64,000 nt of DNA, taken from Brachypodium distachyon (taxonomy: Eukaryota; Streptophyta; Magnoliopsida; Poales; Poaceae). The notes under the pieces are model-generated. The model had not been told where the DNA came from. It worked only from the letters and a program-made list of their open reading frames with translations, and made no database searches. The DNA is taken from contig NC_016132.3 of the NCBI RefSeq assembly GCF_000005505.3, positions 39,942,914-40,006,913 of the forward strand. The letters are read 5' to 3'. Below, one piece after another: positions 33,416 through 45,942 of this stretch. Positions within the stretch are counted from its first letter, which is position 1; each line of letters begins with the position of its first letter. Both the position numbers and the translations under genes were made by a program.

Positions 33416-36400
33416 AGTAACATCCCAAAATTTCAAACTTTACATGTGCATTGCATCCATAAGCATCATGCCACAATTGCATATTTGAATTCAAATTTTG
33501 AATCTCAAAAGGCTTTAAAAGATTTGGTTTACACCCATTTGAGCTTTGGATTTTCAAACCAATAAGGTTTATGCATAAGAGGGGTTTAATGCATATATAA
33601 GCTATCCCATAATTTTTGGATAATTATTTGGAGTTGAAAAAGTATTTATTTAAATAGATATATGGCCCTAAAGGCATTTATAGGGCAAATGTATTTTTAT
33701 ATATTTTATTTTGAACAGAAACTACTTCCAAAAGTTGTATCATGGTAGAACATGATTTTACAAATTTTCTGGAATTTATTTGGACCAATTTGGAGTTCAA
33801 ACTCAAAAGATATCAAAGAAATGAGAAAAGCAGAAAAAGAAAAGGCTAAAAGAAAAAAAAAGGGGAGAAACGGACCAGCCCGGCCACTTTGGGCCGAACC
33901 GGCCCATTCCTCACGCACGCGAGCACGCCGGCCGGCCTAGCCGCGCCCCGCGCCGCGCCCGCACCTGCTGATAGGTGGGGCCCACCTGTCAGGGGCTTCG
34001 TCTTCGCGGGGAAAGCTCCCGCAATCCCCGCGTTGCCTGCCATGGACGCCGCCGCGCGCAATCTCCGCCGCCCCGTCCGCCCCGACCTCGCCGGTGAGTC
34101 ATAGCCGCCGCAACTTGGCTCTTCTTTCTTACCTCTCCGTTCCGCACCGTTTGACGCGCTTTTTTGTCGTTTTATGCCCCGTAGCACCGCCCCTGTCGTC
34201 ACCCGAAGCTCGCCGGAGTTCCGTGCCGCGCCGCCGCGCTCATCTCCGTCCTAGGCGAGGCGTCCGCAGTCCCCGAGCGCCGCCGACCCTGTCCCCGAGT
34301 CTGCCGTGCCGCGCTGCGCCTCCCCGTGACCTCCTCGCATTACCAGCCTCACCGGAGGAGCCGCCCGCCGCCCGCCCGTGCCCGCGCCGCCATCTCCCTC
34401 GTCTCCGGCGACCGCCGCTGCCGTGGAGGTAAAACCCTAGCCGCCTGACCGTCCGATCGCGATCGCACGGTCTGGATTACATCCTAGGTTTTATTTTAAT
34501 CGAACCGGTACGCACCTATTAGATGCTGACACGTGGCACCGTAAAATAGAAATAAAAATCTAATTTCAATCCCCCGGATTTATTAAATGGCACTTTTGCA
34601 AAAAAGCCCTTGTAACTTCAAATGATCATATCTTTTAATCTGTTTGGCCAAATTTAATGATCCACACCTTTTTGGAATCCTTAGGAAATGTAGAATCTTT
34701 TGGCGCTGTCCAATTTCAAATTTGAATATTTGAATCACATTCAAATTACAGATTAGGGTTTTATGCCATTTAAATCATAACTAATTATCTAGAAGTCCTT
34801 TTTGAATGAAACCAGTGCCCAAAATTTTGTTTTATTGTCCACTGTCCAATGGGACAGAGAAATAAATGTTTTTAATTAAATTGTTTTGCAGATGCAAATG
34901 AAACCTCATTTTAGGGTTTAAATCCTAGCTTTGGCTTTTTGTTTAAAACCCTAAATTGCATGTGCTTAATTCTCAAGACTTTGGATCAGTAGATCACCCA
35001 AATAAAATAAACAAAACTCTTGTCACATGTTTGGCATTGCATCATGGCATACATATTCTTTTGTTTGTATGGTGTGTTTATGTATGTGTATGTTTGCTTG
35101 ATTGTATAGTTTTCTCGGACAGCGAACTGTGCGATTGTGAAGAGTGCTTGAATACCAACTACTATCAAGCCAAGTCCACTTTGATCATTTACCCATTATT
35201 TTATTATGCACTAGATTTTATTAGTTGCATTGTTAGGATTATTACTGTATCTATGCTAGCAATGATCTGTCCAAGTAGTATAGGATACCCTTTGTCATGA
35301 CTTCACCACCAATTGCCATCGTAGTAGTAAAATGCTATGCTATACTAATGTACGAGGGTGGTCTTATTACAATGTGATACTATTGAATTACAATATGATT
35401 TTCTTAGTGTATGGCGAAACAAGTAATTCAATGAACCGTCCTGGGTGGGCTGCTTTGAGTATTCGGATGTAGTGACGTTAGGTCCATTTCTATGGTGCCC
35501 GCTGAGTCATCTCTTGGTGTGATTCGGGAGCGTCCATGGTCGCCTCCCCGTGCGATTCGGGGAGCGCCTGCATCACAATGTGCGATGCCACCCGGGATAA
35601 CCAGAGACTGGACTAGTTTCCTGTTTAGTAGCTTCCAGTACAACCACATGGTATTATGGGCTCTGCCAGGATGGATGTAAGAAATATGAACCCGGATCCG
35701 AGGTGACATCGATATGTAGCAGTGTAGGTGGGGGCGCGTCCCTCAGGTGGTCTAGGGGATTATGTTCTGAAAAATTCTGTAATCGATGCCGTTGCTACTC
35801 TACCCTGTGGACAGCAAGGGATTAACACGTTGATTTCTTGTGGGTAAAGTGTACCACCTCTCGAGAGTGTCAAACTAAGTACTTAGCCGTGTCCTCGGTT
35901 ATGGACAATTATGAGCAACTAGATATTGGGGCTGTAAGGAAGGTCTCACTCATTCCAATTTCCTAATAAAATGAATGGTTTTAACTGGGTAGGAGCATTA
36001 ATGTTTCTACTCAATGTGCCTAGGTTAATAGGAGCATGTGTGTTTTTACCCCGTGTCCAATAGAATTAAAAACTACTTGATTAAAAATGATAGGATTGAA
36101 CTATGATGCTTTTATGCAAACAACCAAACTCCACCTATTAGATTATGCATGTACTTGGTAGGTCCTTTATAACTCTGGTGAACTTGCCAATACATTCAAA
36201 TGTATTGACCACGTAGTGGCTGCAACTAACAATGCAGGTGGATCCGACGATGAGTGAGGTTCGTCGTTTTGTCATGGGTCATGTGCTTACGTTCCAACAT
36301 GCTCTCACTTTGGAGTAGTTGAGGCCCTTTTGTTCTACCATTTTCCGCTGCAGTTTTGAAAGATTGTTTTATGATGACGAAACCATATTTGTTCATGCTG

Positions 36401-36583
36401 GCCTAAGAGGTCATGCGATGTTGTAAGTACTAATTAAATTTCTGGATGATGCGATGTAATAAAGTACTTTTGACCTTTGTTTCTGTATACTTCATCATGA
36501 AACTCTGTGTGCTAGTGAGTCGATCCAAGGACTAGCACAGTAAGCACAGAGATCGAACCCTAGTAAGGGGGAGGATCGCTTCA
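33416..36583 (+). repeat. 3' LTR of element B
   Basis: This 3,168-bp sister of 13198-16485 has its first base changed (AGTAAC instead of TGTAAC). A 149-bp deletion between two CCGACCT repeats (13864 and 14013 in the sister) has removed the TATA box region, leaving one CCGACCT at 34082-34088. The GC palindrome at 33970-33990 has one arm mismatch. The AT palindrome is at 36188-36207. Confidence 0.95.
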
Positions 36584-36971
36584 CCATGTTTGATCCTTGA
36601 TGAACTGCCACTACCCTCATAAGAGGTGCGCGGCTTCTGGTGTGGTCCAGTGTTAATGCTTCCATGGCTATGTCTTCTCTTGCGGCCCTCAATCTCGTTA
36701 TCTTGTCTTACTAGATAAAGGCCTTGTCTACCAGAGACTGATAGGTGGGGGTGTAAGAAACTGACAGCTGAACGGAAAGCTCGTCGTTCAGTCCATCCAA
36801 AAACTTCTCGCGGCGCTTGGCATCGGTATTGACTTCATCAGGTGCATAGCGAGACAGCTTGTTGAATTTCTCAATAAATTCCATCACGTTGCGGGTTCCT
36901 TGCTTCAGTTTGTGGAACTCCTTCTTCCTTAGGTTTAGCACTCCCACGAAGATATGGGCGGTGCGGAAAGC
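36584..36971 (-). pseudogene. Element A gag, middle segment
   Basis: The minus strand continues A's gag between the C insertion and the B insertion: RTAHIFVGVLNLRKKEFHKL, then FNKLSRYAPDEVNTDAKRR, LDGLNDELSVQLSV, and after a break the Ser/Gly region (TGPHQKPRTSYEGSGSSS). A lost base around 36711-36715 produces TAG TAA in frame 0, while the +1 frame continues correctly. Joining to 13190 leftwards and 49258 rightwards restores one continuous gag. Confidence 0.9.
36967..36971. repeat. Target-site duplication AAAGC (left copy)
   Basis: AAAGC at 36967-36971 recurs at 49258-49262 after C's 3' LTR, and also at 39969-39973 after C's 5' LTR because of the duplicated gag piece. Confidence 0.95.
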
Positions 36972-39968
36972 TGTAACATCCCAAAATTTCAAACTTTTAC
37001 ATGTGCATTGCATTCATGAACATCATGCCACAATTGCATAGTTGAATTCAAAATTGAATCTCAAAAGGGCTTTAAAAGACTTTGTTTACACCCATTTAAG
37101 CTTTGGATTTTCAAACCAATAGGGTTTATGTATAAAAGGGGTTTAATGCATATATAAGCTATCCCATATTTGTTTTGGATAATTATTTGGAGTTGAAAAA
37201 GTATTTTATTTAAATGGAGATATAACCCTAAGGGCATTTATAGGGCAAATGTATTTTTATATATGTTATTTTGAAGAGAAACTACTTCCAAAAGTTGTAT
37301 CATGGTAGAACATGATTTTATAAATTTTCTGGAATTCATTTGGACCAATTTGGAGTTCAAACTCAAAAGATATCAAAGAAATGGGAAAAATAGAAAAAGA
37401 AAAGGTCTAAAAGAAAAAAAAGGGTAAACGGACCGGCCCGGCCAACTTGGGCCGAACCGACCCAACTCCCCCGAGCGCGCCACCACCCAGCTGGCCCTGC
37501 CGACCGCTCGCGCGCGCCCGAGCCACTGACAGGTGGGGCCCACCTGTCGGGGTCGTCCCCTACCTCGGGCAGGCGCCCGAAATCGCGCCGACGTCCCCGC
37601 GTGTGACCGCCGCGCGCCATCACGGGGATCCGCCCCTCCCGACCTTCCCGAACCGAGCCGCTCGCGTCCCTTTAAAGCCCCGGCTTCCCCCTTCTTTTCC
37701 CCTCTGTTTGCCCGCACCCGCACGCGCCCACGCCACCGGTTTTCGTCGCCGGAGTTCGCCCGTGCCGCCGCCGTTCTCGCGCCGCGCTGACTCCGCCGGT
37801 GAGCCCTCGCGCGCGAGTCTTCAAATTTCCGGAGCCCCTCGGGCTTGCGCACGTTTTGACACGCTTGGTTCATCGTTTGATGCACCGTAGCACCGCCCCC
37901 GTCGCCGCCCGAAGCTTCGCCAGAGCCCGCGCTCGCCGCCCGCTCGTCTCCGACCTCGGCGAGGCCCCCGACCGCCCGACCCCACGCCGACCGCGTCCCC
38001 GCGCTCGCCGTGCCGCGCCGCTCCGTCCCCGCGCCTCCCCGTCACGCCAGCCCCGCCGGAGACCCCGCCGCCGTCCCCGCCACACCTTTTTGGAATCCTT
38101 AGGAAGTGTAGAATTTTTTGGCAATGTCCAATTTCAAATTTGAATATTTGAATCACATTCAAATTACAAATTAGGGTTTTATGCCATTTAAATCATAACT
38201 AATTATTTAGAAGTCATTTTTGAATGAAACCAGTGCCCAAAATTTTGTTTTAATGTCCTCTGTCCAATGGGGCAGAGAAATAAATATTTTGAATTAAATT
38301 GTTTTGCAGATGCAAATAAAACCTCATTTTAGGATTTAAACCCTAGCTTTTGCTTTTGCTTAAAAACCCTAATTACATGTGGTTAATTCTCAAGGCATTG
38401 GATCAGCAGATCACCCAAATAAAATAAACTAAACTCATGTCACATGTTTTGCATTGCATCATGACATACATATTCTTTTGCTTGTATGGTGTGTTTATGT
38501 ATGTGTATGTTTGCCTGATTGTATAGTTTTCTCGGAGAGCGAACCGTGTGACTGTGAAGAGTGTCTGAATACCAACTACTATCAAGGCAAGTTCACTTTG
38601 ATCATTCACCTATTACTTTATTATGCACTAGATTTTATTAGTTGCATTGTTAGGATTATTATTGTATCTATGCTAGCTATGATCGGTCCTAGTAGTATTG
38701 GATACCTTTGTCATGACCCTCACCACCAATTGCCATCGTAGTAGTAAAATGCTATGCTATGCTAATTACGAGGGTGGTATTATTACAAATATGATACTAT
38801 TGAATTACAATATGATCTTCCTAGGGTATGGCAAAACAAGTAATTCAATGAATCGTCCTGGGTGGGCTGCTTTGAGTTTTCGGATGTCGTGACTTTTGGT
38901 CCATTTCTATGGGGCCCGCTGAGTCGTCTCTCCGTGTGATTCGGGAGCGTCCATGGTCGCCTCCCCGTGCGATTCGGGGAGCGCCTGCGTCACAATGTGG
39001 GATGCCACCCGGGATAACCAGAGACTGGACTAGTTTCCTGTTTAGTAGCTTCCAGTATAACCACATGGTATTATGGGCTCTGCCAGGATGGATGTAAGAA
39101 ATATGAATCTGGATCCGAGGTGACATCGGTATGTCGCAGTGTAGGTTGGAACCTGGATCCTGTAATCGATGCCGTTGGTACTCTACCCTGAGGACAGCAA
39201 GGGATTAACACGTCGATTTCTTGTGGGTAAAGTGTACCACCTCTCGAGAGTGTCAAACTAAGTACTTAGCCGTGTCCCCGGTTACGGACAATTATGAGCA
39301 ACTGGATATTGGAGCTGTAAAGAAAGTCTCACTCATTCCAATTTCTTAATAAAATGAATGGTTAAACTGGGTAGGAGCATTGATGTTTCTACTCAATGTT
39401 CCTAGGTTAATAGGAGCATGGGTGTTTCTACCCCGTGTCCAATAGAATTCAAAACTATTTGTCTAAAAATGATAGGATTTGAATAAAGATGCTTTTATGC
39501 AAAATAACCAAACCCCACTTAGCCAAACAATGCATGTACTTGGTAGGTCCTTTATAACTCTAGTGAGCTTGCCAATACATTCAAATGTATTGATCACGTA
39601 GTGGCTGCAATTAACAATGCAGGTGGATCCGACGATGAGTGAGGTTCGTCGTTTTGTCATGGGTCATGTGCTTACATTCCAACATGCTCTCTCCTCTGGG
39701 AGTAGATGAGGCCCTTTTACTCTACTTTTCCGCTGCAGCTTCATGATACATTGTTGTCATGGTTTTGAACATTATTTGTTTATGCTGGCCTAAGAGGTCA
39801 TGCAAGTTTGTAAGTACAATTTAAGTTCTGGATGATACGATGTAATAAAGTACTTTTGACCTTTGTATCTTGGTATTACATCTTGAACTGTGTGTGCTAG
39901 TGAGTCGATCCAGGGACTAGCACAAGTAAGCACAGAGATCGAACCCTTTGTGAAGGGGGATCACTTCA
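36972..39968 (+). repeat. 5' LTR of element C
   Basis: This 2,997-bp LTR runs TGTAACATCC to GATCACTTCA. It shares the GATCACTTCA end with the 3' LTR, so the two are a pair. It lacks about 250 bp of the region after the GC block (junction near 38084) and about 60 bp near 39150. TTTAAAG box at 37671-37677, GC palindrome at 37528-37548, AT palindrome at 39573-39592. Confidence 0.9.
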
Positions 39969-40340
39969 AAAGCATCCTGGAACATCTCCCAAGTGACATC
40001 CTCAATCGGGTTGGTGATCAGGTAGTTCTCCCACCATAATGCGACTGGTCCCTCCAACAAGTGGGCTGCAAACCTCACTTTCTCAGCGTCTGTGCAGCCC
40101 ACAGTCACTAAGTTCTTGTTCACTGAACGCAGCCAGTCATCTGCTACCATGGGTTCAGTGGAGGTGGTGAAAGTAGGTGGGTGCAACTTTAGAAATCTTG
40201 TAAGCATATCCACCTAAGGTGGCGGGTTGGGGTGTTGGTTATTCTGGTCAATGTTCTGGTTGCTGGTCATTTGCTGGGTTATAAACTGGAAAAATTGAGT
40301 CTGGGCTGCCAGCAGAGTCTGCGCATTAACTAAACTGTTG
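39969..40340 (-). pseudogene. Duplicated 372-bp piece of element A gag
   Basis: It is identical to 49258-49629 except for one base (CAGCGTCTG here, CAGCATCTG there). It encodes the A gag segment ending WEMFQDAF, including PTFTTSTEPMVADDWLRS and AAHLLEGPVALWWENY, plus the upstream LLAAQTQFFQFITQQM part and the same TAG at 40214-40216. It joins C's ORF0 at AGACCGCC with at most one shared base. Confidence 0.95.
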
Positions 40341-41065
40341 AGACCGCCGCACCCGAGGGATGGCAGCCACGGTGGGAGATCGAGGCGAAGATCCGGGGGC
40401 GTGAGATCGCGCCAGCTACACCGGATATCACTTTCATCAGCCGCTACCCCACCTTCGAGCAGGGCCTTCAGTTCGCCATGCAGTGCGCCTTCGCACAGGT
40501 GTGCCGGGACTATCGGCACGAGTTCCCCGAGGATTCCCCCTTCCTCCTCTTTGGAAGGCGGAACCATGCATGCTCGGCAGTGGCTACGACCAACGACGAG
40601 GATGCGACCCCAGTGACGACCCACTTCGAGAACATGGAGATAAACACCGTGGACTTGGAGTCTTGTCTCGAGCACGAGATGACCAGGGCCGACCTCGCCG
40701 AGGAGCAGGTTGGTAACCTGATGGGAGAGAAGACCCAGTGGCTTCAGGACAAGGCCGTGTTGGAGAACACTGTCCTCAACATGGGAGACGTCATCGAGCA
40801 GCTGCAGTATGAGCGGGACCAGGCTCGCTACTACTGCGAGCAGTTCCAGGCGTTCATCGCAGCAGCAGCCGCAGCAGCACCAGCTGCCGCACCGGCGCCA
40901 GACCAGGTCCCACCTCCACCACAGGATCAGGACATGGAGCCTCAAGAGGAGGAGCCGACTGAGGAGGAGGAGCCCCAGGAGGTCCACGAGATGGACACCC
41001 CTGCTACAAACACCCGCTCCAGGATGAAGGCGAACGAAACCACACCGACAGCCACACTCCCTTAG
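40341..41065 (+). CDS. ORF0 of element C (N-terminally truncated)
   Basis: An open frame of about 241 codons begins at the junction with A gag (ETAAPEGWQPRWEIEAKIRG). The first internal Met is at 40478, and the frame ends at TAG 41063-41065. Features in order: a globular-looking N-part (PDITFISRYPTFEQGLQFA), a spacer rich in Asp/Thr, a long heptad-like helix (about residues 90-175 of the open frame), an Ala/Pro linker, a strongly acidic tract (EEEPTEEEEPQEVHEMD) and a short TNTRSRMK basic end. The true ATG (as at 16935 in B) was lost in the rearrangement, so expression is doubtful. I do not know the function. Confidence 0.65.
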
Positions 41066-41359
41066 ATCTGTTGATGCCTACCAGACTATATCTTTTCTTC
41101 TTGCTATCGGTAGTGCGAGTTAGTCATTGACCATACAATCTATGTGTATGGCAATGTAGGTCGATTGCTTTCTCCTCGTACTCTTTTCTTTATGGGCAAT
41201 GCCCCACCATAAACAAGTGTGTTTTGTTATGATTTTTCAAAACCTTTTATGTTGATGAGTGTATGATTGATATATGCTTGAGTTACTACCTGGTTTTGAG
41301 GGTTTAGTTATCCTTAGCTCTATTCTATCTGTTTTCCTCATCTATGCTACCCTAAATAG
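41066..41359 (+). other. Spacer between ORF0 and gag in C
   Basis: The AT-rich 294-bp spacer has no ORF of note. The last bases before the gag ATG (CATCTATGCTACCCTAAATA) match B and A. Confidence 0.6.
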
Positions 41360-43231
41360 ATGCCTCCGAGACGCCGGAACCCCGCCAACAACGCTGAGGC
41401 TAACAATGCCGAAGCTGACGGAAACGCTGCCACCATGCAACAGTTATTGGCCGCTCAGACCCAATTCTTCCAGATGATTACACAGCAGTTAGCCAACAAC
41501 AATGCCAACCACCAGCAGAACCCCAACAACAACCAGCAGCACCACCCACCTCAAGTGGATATGCTGACCAGATTCCTACGTTTGCGCCCGCCCACTTTTT
41601 CCAGCTCCACTGAGCCTATTATGGCTGACGATTGGCTCCGGTCAGTCAACAAGAACTTGGTCACCATCAACTGCACTGACGAAGAGAAAGTGCGATTCGC
41701 AGCCCATTTGCTAGAAGGACCCGTAGCATCATGGTGGGAAAATTTTCAGATCACCACTCCCATCGAGGATGTCACCTGGGACATGTTCCAGGAAGCCTTC
41801 CGCACCGCCCACATCTCTGCGGGAGTGCTCAGCCTGAAGAAGAAGGAGTTCCACAGGCTACGACAAGGAAGCCGCTCTGTGTCGGAGTACATAGAAGTAT
41901 TCAACCAGCTGTCCCGCTATGCACCGGACGATGTGAACACCGACGCCAAGCGCAGAGAGAAGTTCTTGGATGGTCTGAACGACGAGCTGTCAGTTCAACT
42001 TGCTATTGCTTACACCCCGACCTACCAGTCCTTGATCGACAAGGCCATTATTTTGGAAAGCAAGCTCACTCAAATGGAGAGCCGCAAGAAAAGACTTCAC
42101 CAAGGGGGCTCTCACACTGGACCGCACCAGAAGCAGCGCACCTCCTATGACGGAAGTGGCAGTTCCTCCTTGAGCAGGAACGGGAACCAGAGCAACCACC
42201 GCAGTGGAGGTAATAGTCACCACCACCGCCAGGGAAGCCATGGACACCACCATCAGGGTGGCAATGTGAACCGGCATCATCAGCAGCACCAGCATCAGCA
42301 ACAGCACCAGTTCGCTCGCCCAAGGCCCATCAATGGCAACGGGAACGGCAGGAACAACGGCAATGGCCAGAACAACAATGGTCAGAACCACAATGCCAAT
42401 AAGGACATGAGCAAGGTGGAGTGCTACAAGTGTCACAAGATGGGACACTATGCCACCAACTGCCCGGACAACCAAGATGGCACTGGGAACAAGCCCAATC
42501 CATTCCAGAAGGGCCACGTGAATCACGTGGATGTGGAAGAGATCACCGAGGAACTAGGTATCATACTTGGCACCTTCCACATTAATGCTTATGAAGTACT
42601 AGTTCTATTTGACACTGGAGCATCGCATTCATTCATTTCAAGAGTATTAGTAGAAAGAGGCAAATTACCCTCTGAGACCATGAGTAGACCTATGAAAGTA
42701 AACTCACCGGGTGGAATAATGCTAGCAACCCGACACTGTCGCCAGCTACCCCTAAGTATTGGGAGACACATTTTTCCCTCTGATCGCATAGTTATAGATT
42801 CCCGAGGACTGGACCTAATCCTGGGGATGGACTGGTTGACCTTATATGAAGGATTAGTAGATTGTGCCCAAAGGACTGTCACACTCACTACCCCAGACAA
42901 GAGACGCATCCGGTACAAGTCAACCCACGAGCTTAAGAAACCTAAGGTTAATGCTCTTAAGGGGGTTAGCATGGACGATGTACCAATAGTGAAGGAATAC
43001 CCAGACGTGTTTCCAGAGGAATTACTAGGCATGCCACCGGACCGTGATGTGGAGTTCCTTATTGAGTTAATGCCAGGAAGTGGACCCATAGCCAAGAGAC
43101 CATATAAGATGGCTGTGGACGAGTTGAAAGAATTGAAGAAGCAGCTAACTGAACAGTTAGCGAAAGGGTTCATCCGCCCCAGTACATCACCATGGGTACA
43201 TCACCATGGGGAGCACCTGTCCTGTTTGTAG
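41360..43231 (+). pseudogene. Element C gag-protease-RT N-terminus
   Basis: The frame is open for 623 codons from MPPRRRNPANNAEANN: an Asn/Gln-rich start, the gag domain (residues about 70-230, with MADDWLRSVNKNL, AAHLLEGPVASWWENF, FNQLSRYAPDDVNTDAKRR), a His/Gly/Asn-rich RNA-binding-like stretch, the zinc knuckle [14 protein letters not shown], the protease [10 protein letters not shown], and the start of RT ([16 protein letters not shown]). Gag and pol are in one frame, as in A and D. A 14-bp tandem duplication (43183-43196 repeated at 43197-43210) shifts the frame and ends it at 43229-43231. Without the duplication the frame would run on to a further stop at 43336. Confidence 0.9.
43183..43210. 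repeat. 14-bp tandem duplication in C RT
   Basis: TACATCACCATGGG occurs twice head to tail. B, A and other sisters have a single TTCATCACCATGGGG-type copy. Confidence 0.9.
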
Positions 43232-43338
43232 AAAAGAAGGACAAGAGCCAACGGATGTGCATTGACTATCGTTCACTCAACGAGGTGACGATAAAGAATA
43301 AGTATCCTTTACCCATAATCAATGATTTATTCGACTAG
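43232..43338 (+). pseudogene. Element C RT segment between frameshift and stop
   Basis: RT fingers sequence ([33 protein letters not shown]) in the pol frame ends at TAG 43336-43338, where B and A have CAA (Gln). Confidence 0.85.
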
Positions 43339-45930
43339 TTGAAGGGAGCTCAAGTGTTCTCAAAGATCGATCTGCGATCAGGGTATTTTCAGCTGAAAAT
43401 CCGGGAGATGGATATACCCAAGACAGCATTCACCACTAGGTATGGACTTTATGAGTATACCGTGATGCCCTTCGGTTTGACCAACGCACCAGCATACTTC
43501 ATGAACATGATGAACAAGGTGTTCATGGAATTCTTGGACAAGTTTGTCGTAGTATTCATAGATGACATCTTGATTTACTCCAAGAGCAAGAAAGAGCATG
43601 AGCAGCATCTGCGCATGATTTTGGAAAAGTTGAGAGCGCACCAGCTGTATGCCAAATTCAGCAAGTGTGAATTTTGGTTATCAGAAGTCAACTTCCTTGG
43701 ACACATAGTGTCAGGAGCCGGAGTAGCCGTTGACCCAGCTAAGGTTGCAGCAGTTATGGAATGGGAGGCACCGAAGAATGTCGGAGAAGTCCGCAGCTTC
43801 CTTGGACTTGCCGGTTATTATCGGAGATTCATTGAGAATTTCTCCAAAATAGCGAAACCCATGACAGAACTTTTAAAGAAAGAGAAGAAGTTTGCCTGGA
43901 ACGAGTTTTCTGAAGAGAGCTTCAAGGAATTGAAGAAAAGACTAGTGTCTGCGCCCATCCTTGTTTTACCTGACCTACAAGAGGATTTTCAAGTTTACTG
44001 TGATGCCTCGCGTCAAGGTTTGGGAGGTGTATTGATGCAGAATGGGAAAGTTGTAGCGTACGCTTCGCGACAACTAAAGAGCCACGAAGGCAACTATCCC
44101 ACTCATGACTTGGAGTTAGCATCAGTAGTGCACGCCTTGAAGACCTGGAGGCACTATCTGATGGGAAAGCACTGTGAGCTGTTTACTGACCATAAGAGTC
44201 TGAAGTATATATTCACTCAGAAGGAGTTGAATCTGAGGCAGAGAAGATGGTTAGAACTGATAAAAGATTTTGACCTGAATTTACAATACCATCCAGGCAA
44301 GGCTAATGTCGTAGCTGATGCATTGAGCCGCAAGGGCTATGTAAATGGACTAACAGCTGGAGAGTTACCACCAGAGTTGTGCGAACAGTTCAAAGACCTC
44401 AGACTGGAAATAGTAACGCAAGGTTACTTAGCCACTTTGGAAGTGCAACCCACACTGCTAGATAAGATTAGAGAAGCACAAAAAGATGATTCGGAAATAA
44501 AGGAAATAAGAGGGAATATGATTAGTGGAAAGGCCAAAGATTTTCGAGAAGACGATCAGGGAACCATATGGTTCGGAAAACGCATTTGCGTACCGCAAGA
44601 TCCGAAAATCAGAAAGTTGATTTTGCAAGAAGCCCACGATTCACCATACTCAATCCACCCTGGAAACACAAAGATGTACATGGACCTCAAGGAAACATTT
44701 TGGTGGTCCGGATTGAAGCGTGACATCGCAGAGTTCATTGCCTTGTGCGATGTGTGCAGTAGAGTTAAGGCAGAACACCAGAAGCCAGCCGGGTTACTGA
44801 GACCATTGCCTATACCGGACTCGAAATGGGATAAAGTCGGCATGGACTTTATCACCGGGCTACCAAGGACTAGATCAGGATATGATTCCATTTGGGTAGT
44901 GGTTGACCGTTTGACCAAGGTTGCCCACTTCATACCAGTGAAGACTACATACACCAGTGCACAGTTAGCGAAACGCTACATGTCCAGAATAGTGTGTTTA
45001 CACGGAGTATCCAAGGAAATAGTTTCAGACAGAGGTACCCAATTTACCTCAAGATTTTGGGGACAACTACATGAGTCTCTAGGAACGAGACTAGAATTCA
45101 GTACAGCCTTTCATCCGCAGACGGAGGGACAGACCGAGAGAGTTAACCAGATCCTTGAAGATATGTTGAGAGCCTGCGCACTAGATTATGGGTCTAGTTG
45201 GGATGACAATCTGCCGTATGCAGAATTCTCGTACAACAACAGCTTCCAAGCCAGCATTGGAATGTCACCGTTTGAAGCCTTGTATGGAAGGAAATGCAGA
45301 ACACCATTGTTATGGGATGGTGTAGGAGACCGTAGCCTATTCGGCCCAGACATGATAAAAGATGCCGAAGAAAAGGTTAGACTCATCCGAGACCGACTGA
45401 AGGTAGCTCAGTCAAGACAAAAGAGCTATGCGGATACAAAACGTAGGGAGGTTACCTATGAAGCTGAAGATAGGGCGTATCTCAGAGTTTCACCGATACG
45501 CGGTGTCAAGAGATTTGGTACAAAAGGGAAGTTAGCACCCCGATTCATCGGACCTTTCAAGATATTGTCGCGACAAGGAGAGGTAGCCTACAAGATGGAT
45601 TTGCCGGAAGCACTGTCCAATGTCCACAATGTCTTCCATGTATCGCAACTGAAGAAGTGTCACCCCGAGATGGCCGACACACCCCTGAGGGATACGATTC
45701 CACTTGAGGAAGTCCAGTTACAGAGTGACCTCACCTATGAGGAGAAACCGGTCAGGATCTTAGATACAGCTGAGAGACAGACCCGATCCAAGACCATCAA
45801 GTTTTGCAAAGTTCAATGGGACCATCACACAGAAGAAGAAGCCACTTGGGAACGCGAAGATGATCTTCGAGAAGACCACCCACACCTCTTTGCTAACCAC
45901 ACCGAATCTCGAGGACGAGATTCAACTTAA
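43339..45930 (+). CDS. Element C pol: RT, RNase H, integrase, chromodomain (863 codons open)
   Basis: Positions count from the codon after the TAG. The RT catalytic Asp lies in KIDLRSGYF (D11) and the second box is [11 protein letters not shown] (75-76). RNase H begins VYCDASRQG (D222). The integrase zinc site is H433, H440, C470 and C473. The integrase triad is D503 (GMDF), D564 (VSDRG) and E600 (QTERVN), with 35 residues between the last two. The [14 protein letters not shown] motif is at about 738-752 and the chromodomain at about 799-850. All catalytic residues are present, making this the only near-intact pol in the window. It is not a stand-alone gene: it has no ATG at its start and depends on read-through from gag. 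Polypurine tract and LTR follow at once. Confidence 0.9.
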   Translation: MKGAQVFSKIDLRSGYFQLKIREMDIPKTAFTTRYGLYEYTVMPFGLTNAPAYFMNMMNKVFMEFLDKFVVVFIDDILIYSKSKKEHEQHLRMILEKLRAHQLYAKFSKCEFWLSEVNFLGHIVSGAGVAVDPAKVAAVMEWEAPKNVGEVRSFLGLAGYYRRFIENFSKIAKPMTELLKKEKKFAWNEFSEESFKELKKRLVSAPILVLPDLQEDFQVYCDASRQGLGGVLMQNGKVVAYASRQLKSHEGNYPTHDLELASVVHALKTWRHYLMGKHCELFTDHKSLKYIFTQKELNLRQRRWLELIKDFDLNLQYHPGKANVVADALSRKGYVNGLTAGELPPELCEQFKDLRLEIVTQGYLATLEVQPTLLDKIREAQKDDSEIKEIRGNMISGKAKDFREDDQGTIWFGKRICVPQDPKIRKLILQEAHDSPYSIHPGNTKMYMDLKETFWWSGLKRDIAEFIALCDVCSRVKAEHQKPAGLLRPLPIPDSKWDKVGMDFITGLPRTRSGYDSIWVVVDRLTKVAHFIPVKTTYTSAQLAKRYMSRIVCLHGVSKEIVSDRGTQFTSRFWGQLHESLGTRLEFSTAFHPQTEGQTERVNQILEDMLRACALDYGSSWDDNLPYAEFSYNNSFQASIGMSPFEALYGRKCRTPLLWDGVGDRSLFGPDMIKDAEEKVRLIRDRLKVAQSRQKSYADTKRREVTYEAEDRAYLRVSPIRGVKRFGTKGKLAPRFIGPFKILSRQGEVAYKMDLPEALSNVHNVFHVSQLKKCHPEMADTPLRDTIPLEEVQLQSDLTYEEKPVRILDTAERQTRSKTIKFCKVQWDHHTEEEATWEREDDLREDHPHLFANHTESRGRDST

Positions 45931-45942
45931 GGGGGTTAGGTC
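45931..45942 (+). promoter_or_regulatory. Polypurine tract of C
   Basis: GGGGGTTAGGTC lies between the pol stop and the LTR start at 45943. The same tract precedes the LTRs at 22390, 24812 and 33416. Confidence 0.65.

Larger units (their letters stand above)
13198..36583 (+). mobile_element. Composite nested retrotransposon B (B0 + Y + X remnants)
   Basis: A 23.4-kb plus-strand block is bounded by a sister LTR pair (13198-16485 and 33416-36583) and the CCATG duplication. Inside are a full-length but decayed ORF0-gag-pol (16486-22377), a 102-bp LTR start, a second pol 3' half, a complete LTR, the last 2.6 kb of another LTR, and a third pol 3' half. The order fits Y having inserted in B0's RT and X in Y's 3' LTR, followed by deletions that removed the 5' parts of X and Y. 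Confidence 0.8.
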
